Positions 51,545-59,468 of a DNA stretch of 64,000 nucleotides are shown here, piece by piece. The notes beneath the pieces were generated by a model. That model did no database searches. It had not been told where the DNA came from and saw only the letters and a list, made by a program, of their open reading frames with translations. Source of the DNA: Peptoniphilus_A sp001811425 (lineage in GTDB: Bacteria; Bacillota; Clostridia; Tissierellales; Peptoniphilaceae); NCBI RefSeq assembly GCF_001811425.1, contig NZ_KV804728.1:1-64000 (forward strand), read 5' to 3'. Each line of letters starts with the position of its first letter. The first letter of the stretch is position 1. A program made the position numbers and the translations under genes.

Positions 51545-53720
51545 TACTAATTATAAAATAGGAAAAGAAATTAATATTTGGAAAGATGGTATTGCACAAA
51601 CATTAACATTTATTGTAACTGAGGATTGTAATTTAAGATGCAATTATTGTTATATTACACATAAATCTTCAAACAAAAAAATGTCATTTGATGTAGCTAA
51701 GAAATTTATTGATTATGTACTATCAGAAGAAATGATAAGACCCAAAGGAGTTATATTAGATTTTATAGGTGGAGAGCCACTACTTGAAATAAAACTAATT
51801 GATCAAATATGCGACTATTTTAAATTAAAAACATATCTACTAAATGATGAATGGTTTTGGGATTATAGGATTAATGTAACAACAAATGGGATCAATTATG
51901 CTAGTAAAGACGTTCAAGATTTTATAAAGAAAAATCAAGGGAAACTCGAGATTGCAATTACGTTAGATGGTACTAGAGAAAAACATGATATGCATAGAAT
52001 TTTCCCAAATGGTAAAGGTTCTTATGATGAAATAATAAAAAACATAGAATTGTACAAAAATCAATTTCAAGCTTCGACTAAAGTAACATTTGCAAGTAAA
52101 GATTTGAAATATTTAAAAGATAGTATAATTCATTTATGGGAATTAGGAATATCTGATGTAGCAGCAAATGTAGTATTTGAAGATGTTTGGCAAGATGGAG
52201 ATGAAAAGATTTTTGAAGATCAGTTAATTGAATTGGCAGACTATATCCTGGAAAATAGACTATTTGATAAATACTCCTGTACTTTGTTTGATGAATCTAT
52301 AGGGTTACCAAACAGTGAAGAGATATTAGAAACTACTTCATGTGGTGCTGGAAAGATGATAGCAGTAGGTCCAGGAGGATCATTATATCCTTGTATGAGA
52401 TATAAAGACTATTCACTAAACAATAAGAAAGAAATTACAATTGGTGATGTAGAAAATGGTATAGATTTTGATAAAATAAGACCTTATTACCTAATAAATA
52501 CCAAGCTTCAATCAGACGATGAATGCCTTAATTGTGGGATTGCAAGTGGATGTACTTCATGCTTTGGTCATAATTATGACTCAGCCAATAGTAATACAAA
52601 TTTTCAAAAAGCTAAGTATATTTGTAAAATGCATAAAGCAAGAGTTAGAGCAAATAATTATTATTTTGCGGAAATTTATAATAGGTATGGAATTAAAAGA
52701 GAAGTTAATAATGAAGGAAGAGATAAACTTTATTTTCTGTTGTCTAATTCACCAGTAAGAACTTGTGCTAGTAGTGAAAATAGAGGTGGAACTACTATTA
52801 TGTCTATTGAAACTATAATACAAGGATTAGAATATGCTAGAAATAATTTCTTAAGACCAGTATTTATACACAATAAAAATGGATTATCGTTTGATATTAA
52901 AAAAATCAATTTAAAAGGACATAATATTTTACATATTTGCTCAGTAAAAAATCAAATAGATATAAGAAGAATAACTGATAATTACATACTCGTACTTGAA
53001 GCAGATAAGGACGAAAAAAATATTCAAAATATGGACTTTGAAAAAAACATTATATTAAATATTTCATTTAGAGATATAAGCAATATGAATAGAATTGTAA
53101 CGAGTATCTTTGAGAAAACTGATAGGATTAATCTCAATATATTAGATTTTGATAAACAATTCGATCTTATATTATATGAAAAACAGCTCAAAAAAATTTC
53201 TGAATATATTTATCAAAAGTTTGTCAGTGAAGGCGTGATTAAAGAGCTAAATATGATAACTGATGAATTATTTATGAGAGAAAAAGAATTATGCGATAGT
53301 GGTTTAAATTCTTTTACACTTTCAAGTAATGGAAAATTTTATATCTGTCCAGAATTTTATTTTAACTCACCATTAGATGATATTGGTAATTTAAAAGATG
53401 GAATAAAGGAAAAATATAACAGTCATTTATATTCGGAAGAATATTCTCCTCTTTGCAATAAATGTAGTATTTGCCATTGTAATTCTTGTAGTTTCGAAAA
53501 TTATATAAATACAAATGAAGTTAATATACCGCCTAAGAATTCATGTGTAAAATCTAGCATTGAATATAGAGTATCTTATGAATTACAGAAAAAATTATCA
53601 AAGTTAATGGACTTTGATAGATATATAAAACCATTAAATTATTTAGATCCATTTGTTGATGTTTTAGAAAAAAATCCTGTAAATGGAATTTTAAATAAAA
53701 AATACTTGGAGGATAACTAA
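51534..53720 (+). CDS. CXXX-repeat radical SAM maturase, two-part fusion (module 1)
   Basis: A 728-residue enzyme. The radical SAM domain opens with TLTFIVTEDCNLRCNYCYIT (Cys32, 36, 39) and has DFIGGEPLLEIKLIDQICDY. A first SPASM-like region follows at about 280-370 (SCGAGKMIAVGPGGSLYPCM, CLNCGIASGCTSCFGHNYD). From about residue 395 a second half lacks the CxxxCxxC motif but ends in another SPASM-like Cys cluster (NSFTLSSNGKFYICPEFYF, then CNKCSICHCNSCSFENY). This looks like a fusion of the CXXX-repeat radical SAM maturase with the separate CXXX maturase known from other genomes. Its substrate should be precursor A encoded just upstream. It is closely similar to the enzyme at 54781. Confidence 0.8.
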   Translation: MINNTNYKIGKEINIWKDGIAQTLTFIVTEDCNLRCNYCYITHKSSNKKMSFDVAKKFIDYVLSEEMIRPKGVILDFIGGEPLLEIKLIDQICDYFKLKTYLLNDEWFWDYRINVTTNGINYASKDVQDFIKKNQGKLEIAITLDGTREKHDMHRIFPNGKGSYDEIIKNIELYKNQFQASTKVTFASKDLKYLKDSIIHLWELGISDVAANVVFEDVWQDGDEKIFEDQLIELADYILENRLFDKYSCTLFDESIGLPNSEEILETTSCGAGKMIAVGPGGSLYPCMRYKDYSLNNKKEITIGDVENGIDFDKIRPYYLINTKLQSDDECLNCGIASGCTSCFGHNYDSANSNTNFQKAKYICKMHKARVRANNYYFAEIYNRYGIKREVNNEGRDKLYFLLSNSPVRTCASSENRGGTTIMSIETIIQGLEYARNNFLRPVFIHNKNGLSFDIKKINLKGHNILHICSVKNQIDIRRITDNYILVLEADKDEKNIQNMDFEKNIILNISFRDISNMNRIVTSIFEKTDRINLNILDFDKQFDLILYEKQLKKISEYIYQKFVSEGVIKELNMITDELFMREKELCDSGLNSFTLSSNGKFYICPEFYFNSPLDDIGNLKDGIKEKYNSHLYSEEYSPLCNKCSICHCNSCSFENYINTNEVNIPPKNSCVKSSIEYRVSYELQKKLSKLMDFDRYIKPLNYLDPFVDVLEKNPVNGILNKKYLEDN

Positions 53721-53721
53721 G

Positions 53722-53988
53722 TTGAAAGAAGTTGGAACATTAACACAGGAAGAATGTAGTCATATAGAAGAGCTTCTTGAAAAGAAAATAGCTTTAGAAA
53801 ACCTGTTGAAAATTTTATTTGAAAGTCAAAAAATTTATAAAAAAGTAAATAGAGATTATAAGAATATAGTAGAAGAATATGAGAAATGGTGGAGAGATAC
53901 ATCCGATAAATATATGTGGGAAAGTACTGAAAATTCTTTTTGGTCAATTGATTTTAAATCTAGAAAAGTATATTTAGTAGATGAATAA
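53722..53988 (+). CDS. CXXX-peptide modification accessory protein (module 1)
   Basis: An 88-residue protein starting at TTG (53722) one base after the maturase stop, with TTGGAGG upstream. It begins MKEVGTLTQEECSHIEELLE, a helical half, and ends with the compact WWRDTSDKYMWESTENSFWS and IDFKSRKVYLVDE. This matches the short helper gene that accompanies CXXX-repeat maturases. It may be a peptide-binding partner, but its role is unproven. It overlaps the next gene by 8 bases. A paralogue is at 56953. Confidence 0.75.
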   Translation: MKEVGTLTQEECSHIEELLEKKIALENLLKILFESQKIYKKVNRDYKNIVEEYEKWWRDTSDKYMWESTENSFWSIDFKSRKVYLVDE

Positions 53989-54580
53989 TATGTATAATTG
54001 GCGTGAACATAAAATAATAATTGACAAATTTATATTATCACAGAAAAAGAAAATTATATATTTAATAATAGTCATACTATTAGGAATAATTGCAAGTATG
54101 GCGATTCCTTATATATTTGGAAAAATTATTGATTTAATAGTAATAAAAGATTTGCAATTAGTATTAAAGTTTATTCTTATAAGTCTATCTTTAAATATAT
54201 TTCAAAGTTTAAGCAGTATTTTGGAGGAATGGATAGGAAATATATTATCTGTAGATTGTTCAAATAGTATAAAAGAAGCGATGTTCTCTAAAATATTAGA
54301 TACGAGATGTGAATTTTTAAATTTGTATAGTGAAGGAGAACTTGTAAGCAGAATAGAAAATACAGGTGATAAAATTGTCAGTTTCTATATAGATTTATTT
54401 TCAAGCATAGTAATGATCATGTTTAGCATCATTATATTTGTCTATATTATGATTAGGATATCATTAAAGTTATTTATAATTGCAATTATATTACTTCCGT
54501 TGACCTACGTAATTAACTATATATTCAAAAGGACTATTATTAGTAAACAAAGATATGCACAAAAGTTAGCAGATTTTTGA
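53981..54580 (+). pseudogene. Truncated ABC exporter (module 1)
   Basis: Only the first 199 codons remain. They encode a membrane domain start with KKIIYLIIVILLGIIASMAI, YIFGKIIDLIVIKDLQ and ITGDKIVSFYIDLFSS-like sequence (GDKIVSFYIDLFSS at about 125), clearly parallel to residues 1-185 of the exporter at 57220. The ATPase domain is absent. The frame runs directly into regulon promoter 4 (54558), whose motif supplies its last residues QRYAQKLADF. The truncation therefore coincides with the start of module 2, as expected for recombination during tandem duplication. Confidence 0.85.
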
Positions 54581-54598
54581 ATTTGTTTTAGTTATCAT
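54558..54598 (+). promoter_or_regulatory. Regulon promoter 4, upstream of CXXX module 2
   Basis: CACAAAAGTTAGC (54558-54570), 22 bases, TATCAT (54593-54598). Spacing identical to promoters 1 and 2. The motif lies inside the 3' end of the truncated exporter frame. Confidence 0.75.
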
Positions 54599-54630
54599 AT
54601 GATTAGGAAGGCGAGAAAAGTTAAATTGGA

Positions 54631-54649
54631 GTTTGGGGATACTCCTCAA
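54631..54649 (+). promoter_or_regulatory. Conserved leader hairpin, second copy
   Basis: GTTTGGGGATACTCCTCAA, forming TTGGGG/CCTCAA. It matches the leader block at 46312-46332 in sequence and position. Confidence 0.5.
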
Positions 54650-54700
54650 CAAGTAAGAATTAAGACAATTAAGGTAAAAATAACAAGCTATTAATTTTCT

Positions 54701-54751
54701 ATGAGTGCATATGCACTTGCTGTGTTTGCTATATTAGCTACACTAAACTAA
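54701..54751 (+). CDS. Hydrophobic micro-ORF with palindrome
   Basis: MSAYALAVFAILATLN is a 16-residue hydrophobic frame in the leader of module 2. It has no good ribosome binding site, so its expression is doubtful. The palindrome AGTGCATATGCACT (54704-54717) lies within it. Confidence 0.2.
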   Translation: MSAYALAVFAILATLN

Positions 54752-54780
54752 TTATTTTTAATGATTGAGGAGGACATGAA

Positions 54781-56949
54781 ATGGCAAAAATGTATTCAGT
54801 TGGAGCTGGGGTTAAAGAGTGGAAAAATGGCATATCACAAAATATAACTTTTGTTGTAACAGAAGATTGCAACTTAAGATGTAAATATTGTTATATTTGT
54901 CATAAAAGTCCTGGAAAATCAATGAGCTTTGAGGTCGCTAAAAAATTTATAGATTATATTCTTAGTGATGAAATTTATAGACCAGAAGCAGTGGTTCTTG
55001 ATTTTATTGGTGGAGAACCTTTATTAGAAATAGAATTAATTGATAGAATATGTGATTATTTTATAGTATCAGCTTATAACAAAGGCTCATCATGGTGGTG
55101 GAATTATAGAATTTCAATGACCACAAATGGTATAAATTATGATTCTGGGAAAGTTCAAGCATTTATAAAAAAATATTATGAAAAGTTAAACATTTCTATA
55201 ACCTTAGATGGTAATAAGGAAAAACACGATTTACAAAGAGTATTTCCAGATGGTAGGGGTTCTTATGATTTCGTTAAGAAAAATATGGATTTATTATTAA
55301 CACAGTTTACTGGGGCAACTAAAGTAACATTCGCGAGTGATGATCTTCCGTTTTTGAAAGATAGTATTATTGAGTTGTGGAATAATGGAATAACTGAAGT
55401 TGCTGCAAATGTTGTTTTTGAAGATGTATGGAAAGATAATGATGACAAGATTTTTGAACAACAATTAATAAGTTTAGCAGATTATATTTTGGAAAATAAA
55501 CTATATAACAGATATTCTTGCACTTTATTTGATGATTATATTGGAGAGCCTTATTCAAAAGAACAGTTAAGTATGACAAGCTGTGGGGCTGGGAAAATGA
55601 TAGCAGTCGATGGATATGGTAAAATATTTCCTTGCATGAGATATAAATCGTATTCTTTAAATCATCATGAAGAATGGGTTATTGGAGATGTGGATAATGG
55701 AATAAATTTTGAAAAATTAAGACCTTTTATAGGAGCTACAATAGCATTACAGAGTGATGAAGAATGCCTGAATTGCAATGTAGCTACGGGGTGTAGTTTT
55801 TGCTTAGGATTAAATTATGATGAAGCTAAAACTCCAACAAACTATGAAAGAAATAAATATATTTGTAAAATGCATAAAGCTAGAGTTAGAGCTAATAATT
55901 ATTATTTTTCAAAGTTATATAATTTGTTTGGCATTGAAAGAAAAAATTTCAAAAATGAACAGTATAAATTGTATTTTCTTTTGAGTAACAACTACATAAA
56001 CTATTGTTCAGAAGATGCAGGATCTAATAAAAGCATTCAATACATGGATAAAGAAATTATAAGAAAAGGGCTTGAGTTTGCATATAAAAACTTTATGTCC
56101 CCTGTTTTTGTACATGATAAAAACAGTATTAAGATTAGATGGGAGGAGTATTATGACAATTTTAGAATACTGCATATTATTCCTTATAGTTTGAAGAAAC
56201 AAATACCAAAGGAATTTAAGAATATACTTTTTGTATTGGATGATTCATGTGATATTAATGATGAATTTTTAAGTAATTGTATATTGAATATAGATTCTTC
56301 CAAGATATTAGATATGCATAAAAAAGTAATACACGTTTTAAAATTTGTTGATAGAGTTAATATAAATATTGTAAATTTTAAGAAAAATTTTGAAATTGAG
56401 ACTTATAAGAACGAGTTAAAGATAATTTCTGAATTTATTGCGAAAGAATTTAGAAAAACTAATAAATTGAAAGAGGTTAATGTAATAACAGACGATATAT
56501 TTATAAATGAATTTTGTAATTGTTCAGCTGGAGATAAGAGCATAACATTATCTCCAAAAGGAAACTTTTATGTTTGCCAAGGGTTTTATTCAAAAGAACC
56601 TAATAATATAATTGGAGATGTTGAAAATGGTCTAAATAACTTTTGTAATAAGCAATTATTTACTATGAATTATGCTGCATTATGCAGAGAATGTAATGTA
56701 TTTCATTGCTCATTCTGTGTATATAATAATTATAAAGAAACTGGAGAAGTAAATATTTCATCGTCTTTTCAGTGTATAAAATCTCATGTTGAAAAAGAAA
56801 TTGGAGATCAATTAAAGCAAGAGTTAGAGATTGCAAGAGAGCAGAAAAAGAATATAGACAATAAATATTATAGGGATAATATTGAAAGAATAATGGAGTT
56901 AAATAATTTAGCCAAGAGGGGAATTTTAAAAAACATTGTGGAGGTGTAG
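54781..56949 (+). CDS. CXXX-repeat radical SAM maturase, two-part fusion (module 2)
   Basis: A 722-residue paralogue of the enzyme at 51534. GAGGAGG precedes the ATG. The radical SAM motif is in EDCNLRCKYCYICHKSPGKS (Cys30, 34, 37) with DFIGGEPLLEIELIDRICDY. The first SPASM-like region has SCGAGKMIAVDGYGKIFPCM and CLNCNVATGCSFCLGLNYD. The second half again lacks a radical SAM motif but ends with SITLSPKGNFYVCQGFYS and CRECNVFHCSFCVYNNYKET. The N-terminal halves of the two enzymes are much more alike than the C-terminal halves. No precursor lies directly upstream. Its substrates are probably the two peptides encoded at 58993 and 59188. Confidence 0.8.
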   Translation: MAKMYSVGAGVKEWKNGISQNITFVVTEDCNLRCKYCYICHKSPGKSMSFEVAKKFIDYILSDEIYRPEAVVLDFIGGEPLLEIELIDRICDYFIVSAYNKGSSWWWNYRISMTTNGINYDSGKVQAFIKKYYEKLNISITLDGNKEKHDLQRVFPDGRGSYDFVKKNMDLLLTQFTGATKVTFASDDLPFLKDSIIELWNNGITEVAANVVFEDVWKDNDDKIFEQQLISLADYILENKLYNRYSCTLFDDYIGEPYSKEQLSMTSCGAGKMIAVDGYGKIFPCMRYKSYSLNHHEEWVIGDVDNGINFEKLRPFIGATIALQSDEECLNCNVATGCSFCLGLNYDEAKTPTNYERNKYICKMHKARVRANNYYFSKLYNLFGIERKNFKNEQYKLYFLLSNNYINYCSEDAGSNKSIQYMDKEIIRKGLEFAYKNFMSPVFVHDKNSIKIRWEEYYDNFRILHIIPYSLKKQIPKEFKNILFVLDDSCDINDEFLSNCILNIDSSKILDMHKKVIHVLKFVDRVNINIVNFKKNFEIETYKNELKIISEFIAKEFRKTNKLKEVNVITDDIFINEFCNCSAGDKSITLSPKGNFYVCQGFYSKEPNNIIGDVENGLNNFCNKQLFTMNYAALCRECNVFHCSFCVYNNYKETGEVNISSSFQCIKSHVEKEIGDQLKQELEIAREQKKNIDNKYYRDNIERIMELNNLAKRGILKNIVEV

Positions 56950-56952
56950 AAA

Positions 56953-57219
56953 ATGAAAAAAGTAGGAATGGTCACAGATAAAGAAAAAGATGAAATCGAA
57001 GAACTTTATGACAAAAAAATAGCTATTGAAAAATTATTAAGTTTAGCGACATCTAATAACAATAATGAACTATACGGAAAAGCTATTGAGGATTATACTA
57101 AGGTTAATAAAAAATTTGATGAATGGTGGGCTAAAATGGGAGAAAAATACCAATGGCAAGGCAATGAGAACGGGCAATGGAGTATTAATTTTGATACATG
57201 TGAGGTATTTCTAATATAA
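56953..57219 (+). CDS. CXXX-peptide modification accessory protein (module 2)
   Basis: An 88-residue paralogue of the protein at 53722, beginning MKKVGMVTDKEKDEIEELYD and ending WWAKMGEKYQWQGNENGQWS and INFDTCEVFLI. GGAGGTG precedes the ATG, 3 bases after the maturase stop. The helical N-terminus and the tryptophan-rich C-terminus are conserved between the copies. It is expected to assist the module 2 maturase. It abuts the exporter gene without a gap. Confidence 0.75.
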   Translation: MKKVGMVTDKEKDEIEELYDKKIAIEKLLSLATSNNNNELYGKAIEDYTKVNKKFDEWWAKMGEKYQWQGNENGQWSINFDTCEVFLI

Positions 57220-58956
57220 ATGGTTGAGACCAATTTTTTAAAAATAAGCCGAAATATATATAAAACATTTATTACTCAAGAAAGGTTAAAAATGTTTATA
57301 CTAATCGCAATAATATTCATGGGGATATTATCAAATAGTATAGAACCGTATATATTTGGTAAAATAATAGATCAAATAACAGTATTAAATATATATGAAT
57401 TAAAAAAATATATTTTAAGTTATTTTTTTATAAGTCTCATATCATTAGTTTTAAGTATTTTAGAGACCATATATGCTCAAAATTTAATTATAAATATAAC
57501 TAATAATTTAAAAAGTATGGTTTTTAAAGATGTTTTAAAAATTAGAGTTAAAAATTTAGAGAAAAAAGAGCGTGGAGGACTATTTGAACGTTTGGAAGGC
57601 GATACTCAAAAAGTGATATCCTTTTACATAGATGTGGTTTCAAGTAGCATAGTTATAATAGTTAACTTAGCTGTTGCAACATATTTTATGCTAAAAATAT
57701 CTTTTAAACTAGCCATGTTTTCCATGCTATTTATACCAATTTCTTTTTTAATTAACATATATTTTAAAAGGAAGAAAACAATTATACAGATGGAATTAAA
57801 AAAATTTTATGATAAATATATTGGTTTTGCGATGTTTTCTATTTATCATATTGAAGATTATAAAGTATATAGATTAGAACAAAATTCATTAAATAAATTT
57901 AATGAATACTTAATTAAGTATAAGCATATATTGATGAAGGATGTTAAAAACCATCAATTGTCAGAAGGATTAAAAGATTTTTTTTCAATAGTATTCAATA
58001 TAGGGAATTTATATTTAGCTAGTAAGTTTATTTTTAAGAAGAATTTAACGATAGGTCTATATATAGCTTTTAATAGTTATGCTGTAAAATTATTTTCTGC
58101 GATAAATAATATAATGAATTTAAACATGGATGCAGGTGGAGTAATTGTAAGTATAGAAAGATTAAATAATATTATAAGTGAAGAAAAAGAAGAAAATCCT
58201 ATAAATAATGTTAGTATAAAAACAACAGATGTCTCAATACTTTTAGAGAAACTTAGTTTTGGTTATGAAAAAAATAAAGTTTTAAGAGAAGTAAATTTAA
58301 AAATTTATAGACATGGTTTATATTCTATTGTTGGTGAAAACGGATGTGGTAAAAGTACATTGTTAAAATTATTAGTAAAATTTTATGATAGGGATTCGGG
58401 AAAAATTTTCATAAATAATCAAGATATTGATTATTTAAAATATGAGGAGATTAGAAAAAACATATTATATATACCAAAGGAAAATTTTATATTGAATGAA
58501 AGTATATATGATAATTTAACAATAGCGGATGATAAAATATCAATTAAAGAAGTAGAAAAGGCATGTAGAAAAGTAGATCTTCATGACACAATAATAAAAA
58601 CTTACAATGGATATAATAGTATTTTAGGAACAAATGGAATTAATTTTTCAAGTGGACAAGAACAAAAACTTATGTTAGCACGAATTCTTTTAAGTAAAGC
58701 ACCGATAATTATTATAGATGAAATAACTGCGAATTTGGATGGATATGCAGAAAAAGAAGCTATAACTATAATACATGAAATCTCAAAAACAAAAATAGTC
58801 ATAGCAGTTACTCATAGTTTAAATGTTGCTAAAGCTAGTGATGGAGTGTTTGTTTTAGATAATGGCTATATTGATAATTATGGAGACCATTTAAGCTTAA
58901 TACAATCATCAGAAATGTATAAAAAGCTATTTGAGAACTATAATTCAATCAAATAA
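57220..58956 (+). CDS. ABC exporter, permease-ATPase fusion (module 2)
   Basis: A 578-residue half transporter starting directly after the accessory gene. Membrane helices fill residues 20-290 (LIAIIFMGILSNSIEPYIFG). The ATPase has Walker A VGENGCGKSTLLKLLVK, signature FSSGQEQKLMLARIL, Walker B IIIIDEITANLDG and AVTHSLNVAKA. There is no N-terminal C39 peptidase, so leader removal must be done by another protein. It is complete, unlike the module 1 counterpart at 53981, and may therefore serve both modules. Confidence 0.82.
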   Translation: MVETNFLKISRNIYKTFITQERLKMFILIAIIFMGILSNSIEPYIFGKIIDQITVLNIYELKKYILSYFFISLISLVLSILETIYAQNLIINITNNLKSMVFKDVLKIRVKNLEKKERGGLFERLEGDTQKVISFYIDVVSSSIVIIVNLAVATYFMLKISFKLAMFSMLFIPISFLINIYFKRKKTIIQMELKKFYDKYIGFAMFSIYHIEDYKVYRLEQNSLNKFNEYLIKYKHILMKDVKNHQLSEGLKDFFSIVFNIGNLYLASKFIFKKNLTIGLYIAFNSYAVKLFSAINNIMNLNMDAGGVIVSIERLNNIISEEKEENPINNVSIKTTDVSILLEKLSFGYEKNKVLREVNLKIYRHGLYSIVGENGCGKSTLLKLLVKFYDRDSGKIFINNQDIDYLKYEEIRKNILYIPKENFILNESIYDNLTIADDKISIKEVEKACRKVDLHDTIIKTYNGYNSILGTNGINFSSGQEQKLMLARILLSKAPIIIIDEITANLDGYAEKEAITIIHEISKTKIVIAVTHSLNVAKASDGVFVLDNGYIDNYGDHLSLIQSSEMYKKLFENYNSIK

Positions 58957-58992
58957 TAGTTTATTATAAATAAATTTCAAGGAGGTGTAAAA

Positions 58993-59157
58993 ATGAATAA
59001 TTACGAAAGTAAGATAAGTGTATCTAATGATAATATATTATTTTCAGGATGCACGGGATGTAAAGGGAGCTGTAAGGGAGCTTGTACAGGTAGTTGCAGA
59101 GGAAACTGTTCAGGAAATTGCAAAGGTTCTTGTGTAAGCAAATCAGCATGGAGTTAA
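58993..59157 (+). CDS. CXXX-repeat precursor peptide B
   Basis: A 54-residue peptide with AAGGAGGTG before the ATG. The leader MNNYESKISVSNDNILFSG shares the YxSKIS motif with the other CXXX peptides. The core has Cys at 20, 23, 27, 31, 35, 39, 43 and 47, one CxxC followed by six C-x3-C steps, with mostly Gly, Ser, Lys and Asn between (CKGACTGSCRGNCSGNC). The end is VSKSAWS. The regular spacing is the signature substrate of CXXX-repeat radical SAM maturases, which are expected to make thioether rings. Confidence 0.85.
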   Translation: MNNYESKISVSNDNILFSGCTGCKGSCKGACTGSCRGNCSGNCKGSCVSKSAWS

Positions 59158-59187
59158 TTTTTTAAAAATTTTTTAGGAGGACAGTTT

Positions 59188-59376
59188 ATGAGTACGTATA
59201 GTAGTAAAATAAGTGAAAATAATACAGAAAATGTTGCAATGTTTACATGTGGATTAACTTGTAAAGATGGATGCAGATACAATTGTTACGGACATTGTTC
59301 AGGAGATTGTTCTGGGTCTTGTAAATCAGACTGTATGTATTCATGCAGTAGTTCATGTAGTGGTAAATCTAAGTAA
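59188..59376 (+). CDS. CXXX-repeat precursor peptide C
   Basis: A 62-residue peptide with TAGGAGG upstream. The leader MSTYSSKISENNTENVAMFT is followed by ten Cys at 21, 25, 29 and so on to 57, every fourth residue without exception. The residues between are Gly, Ser, Asp, Lys and Tyr (CKDGCRYNCYGHCSGDC). It follows precursor B by 30 bases with an AT-rich gap. It is the longest repeat of the three and probably the main product of module 2. Confidence 0.85.
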   Translation: MSTYSSKISENNTENVAMFTCGLTCKDGCRYNCYGHCSGDCSGSCKSDCMYSCSSSCSGKSK

Positions 59377-59468
59377 TTTTTTATTGAAATTAATGTGGGT
59401 ATTTTATTAACATTTTATATGTTTATAAAATTATCTGCATTAATTTCAATTGTAATAAGGTATTATTG

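Noticed and set aside
52519..52758. Forward out-of-frame 79-codon frame inside the first CXXX maturase
   Set aside because: It has no ribosome binding site and lies in a coding region with conserved SPASM-type sequence in the main frame.
46201..54570. A second upstream GTTAG half-site for each regulon promoter
   Set aside because: GTTAG-like words occur upstream at sites 2, 3 and 4, but at distances of 21, 23 and 26 bases and not at site 1, so they are not a consistent direct repeat.
58993..59376. Cys-rich short genes as metallothioneins
   Set aside because: The strict four-residue Cys spacing, the shared leader motif and the neighbouring radical SAM maturases fit modified peptides better.
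58993..59376. The peptide modules as lantibiotic clusters
   Set aside because: No LanM, LanB or LanC-like gene is present, and the maturases are radical SAM proteins.
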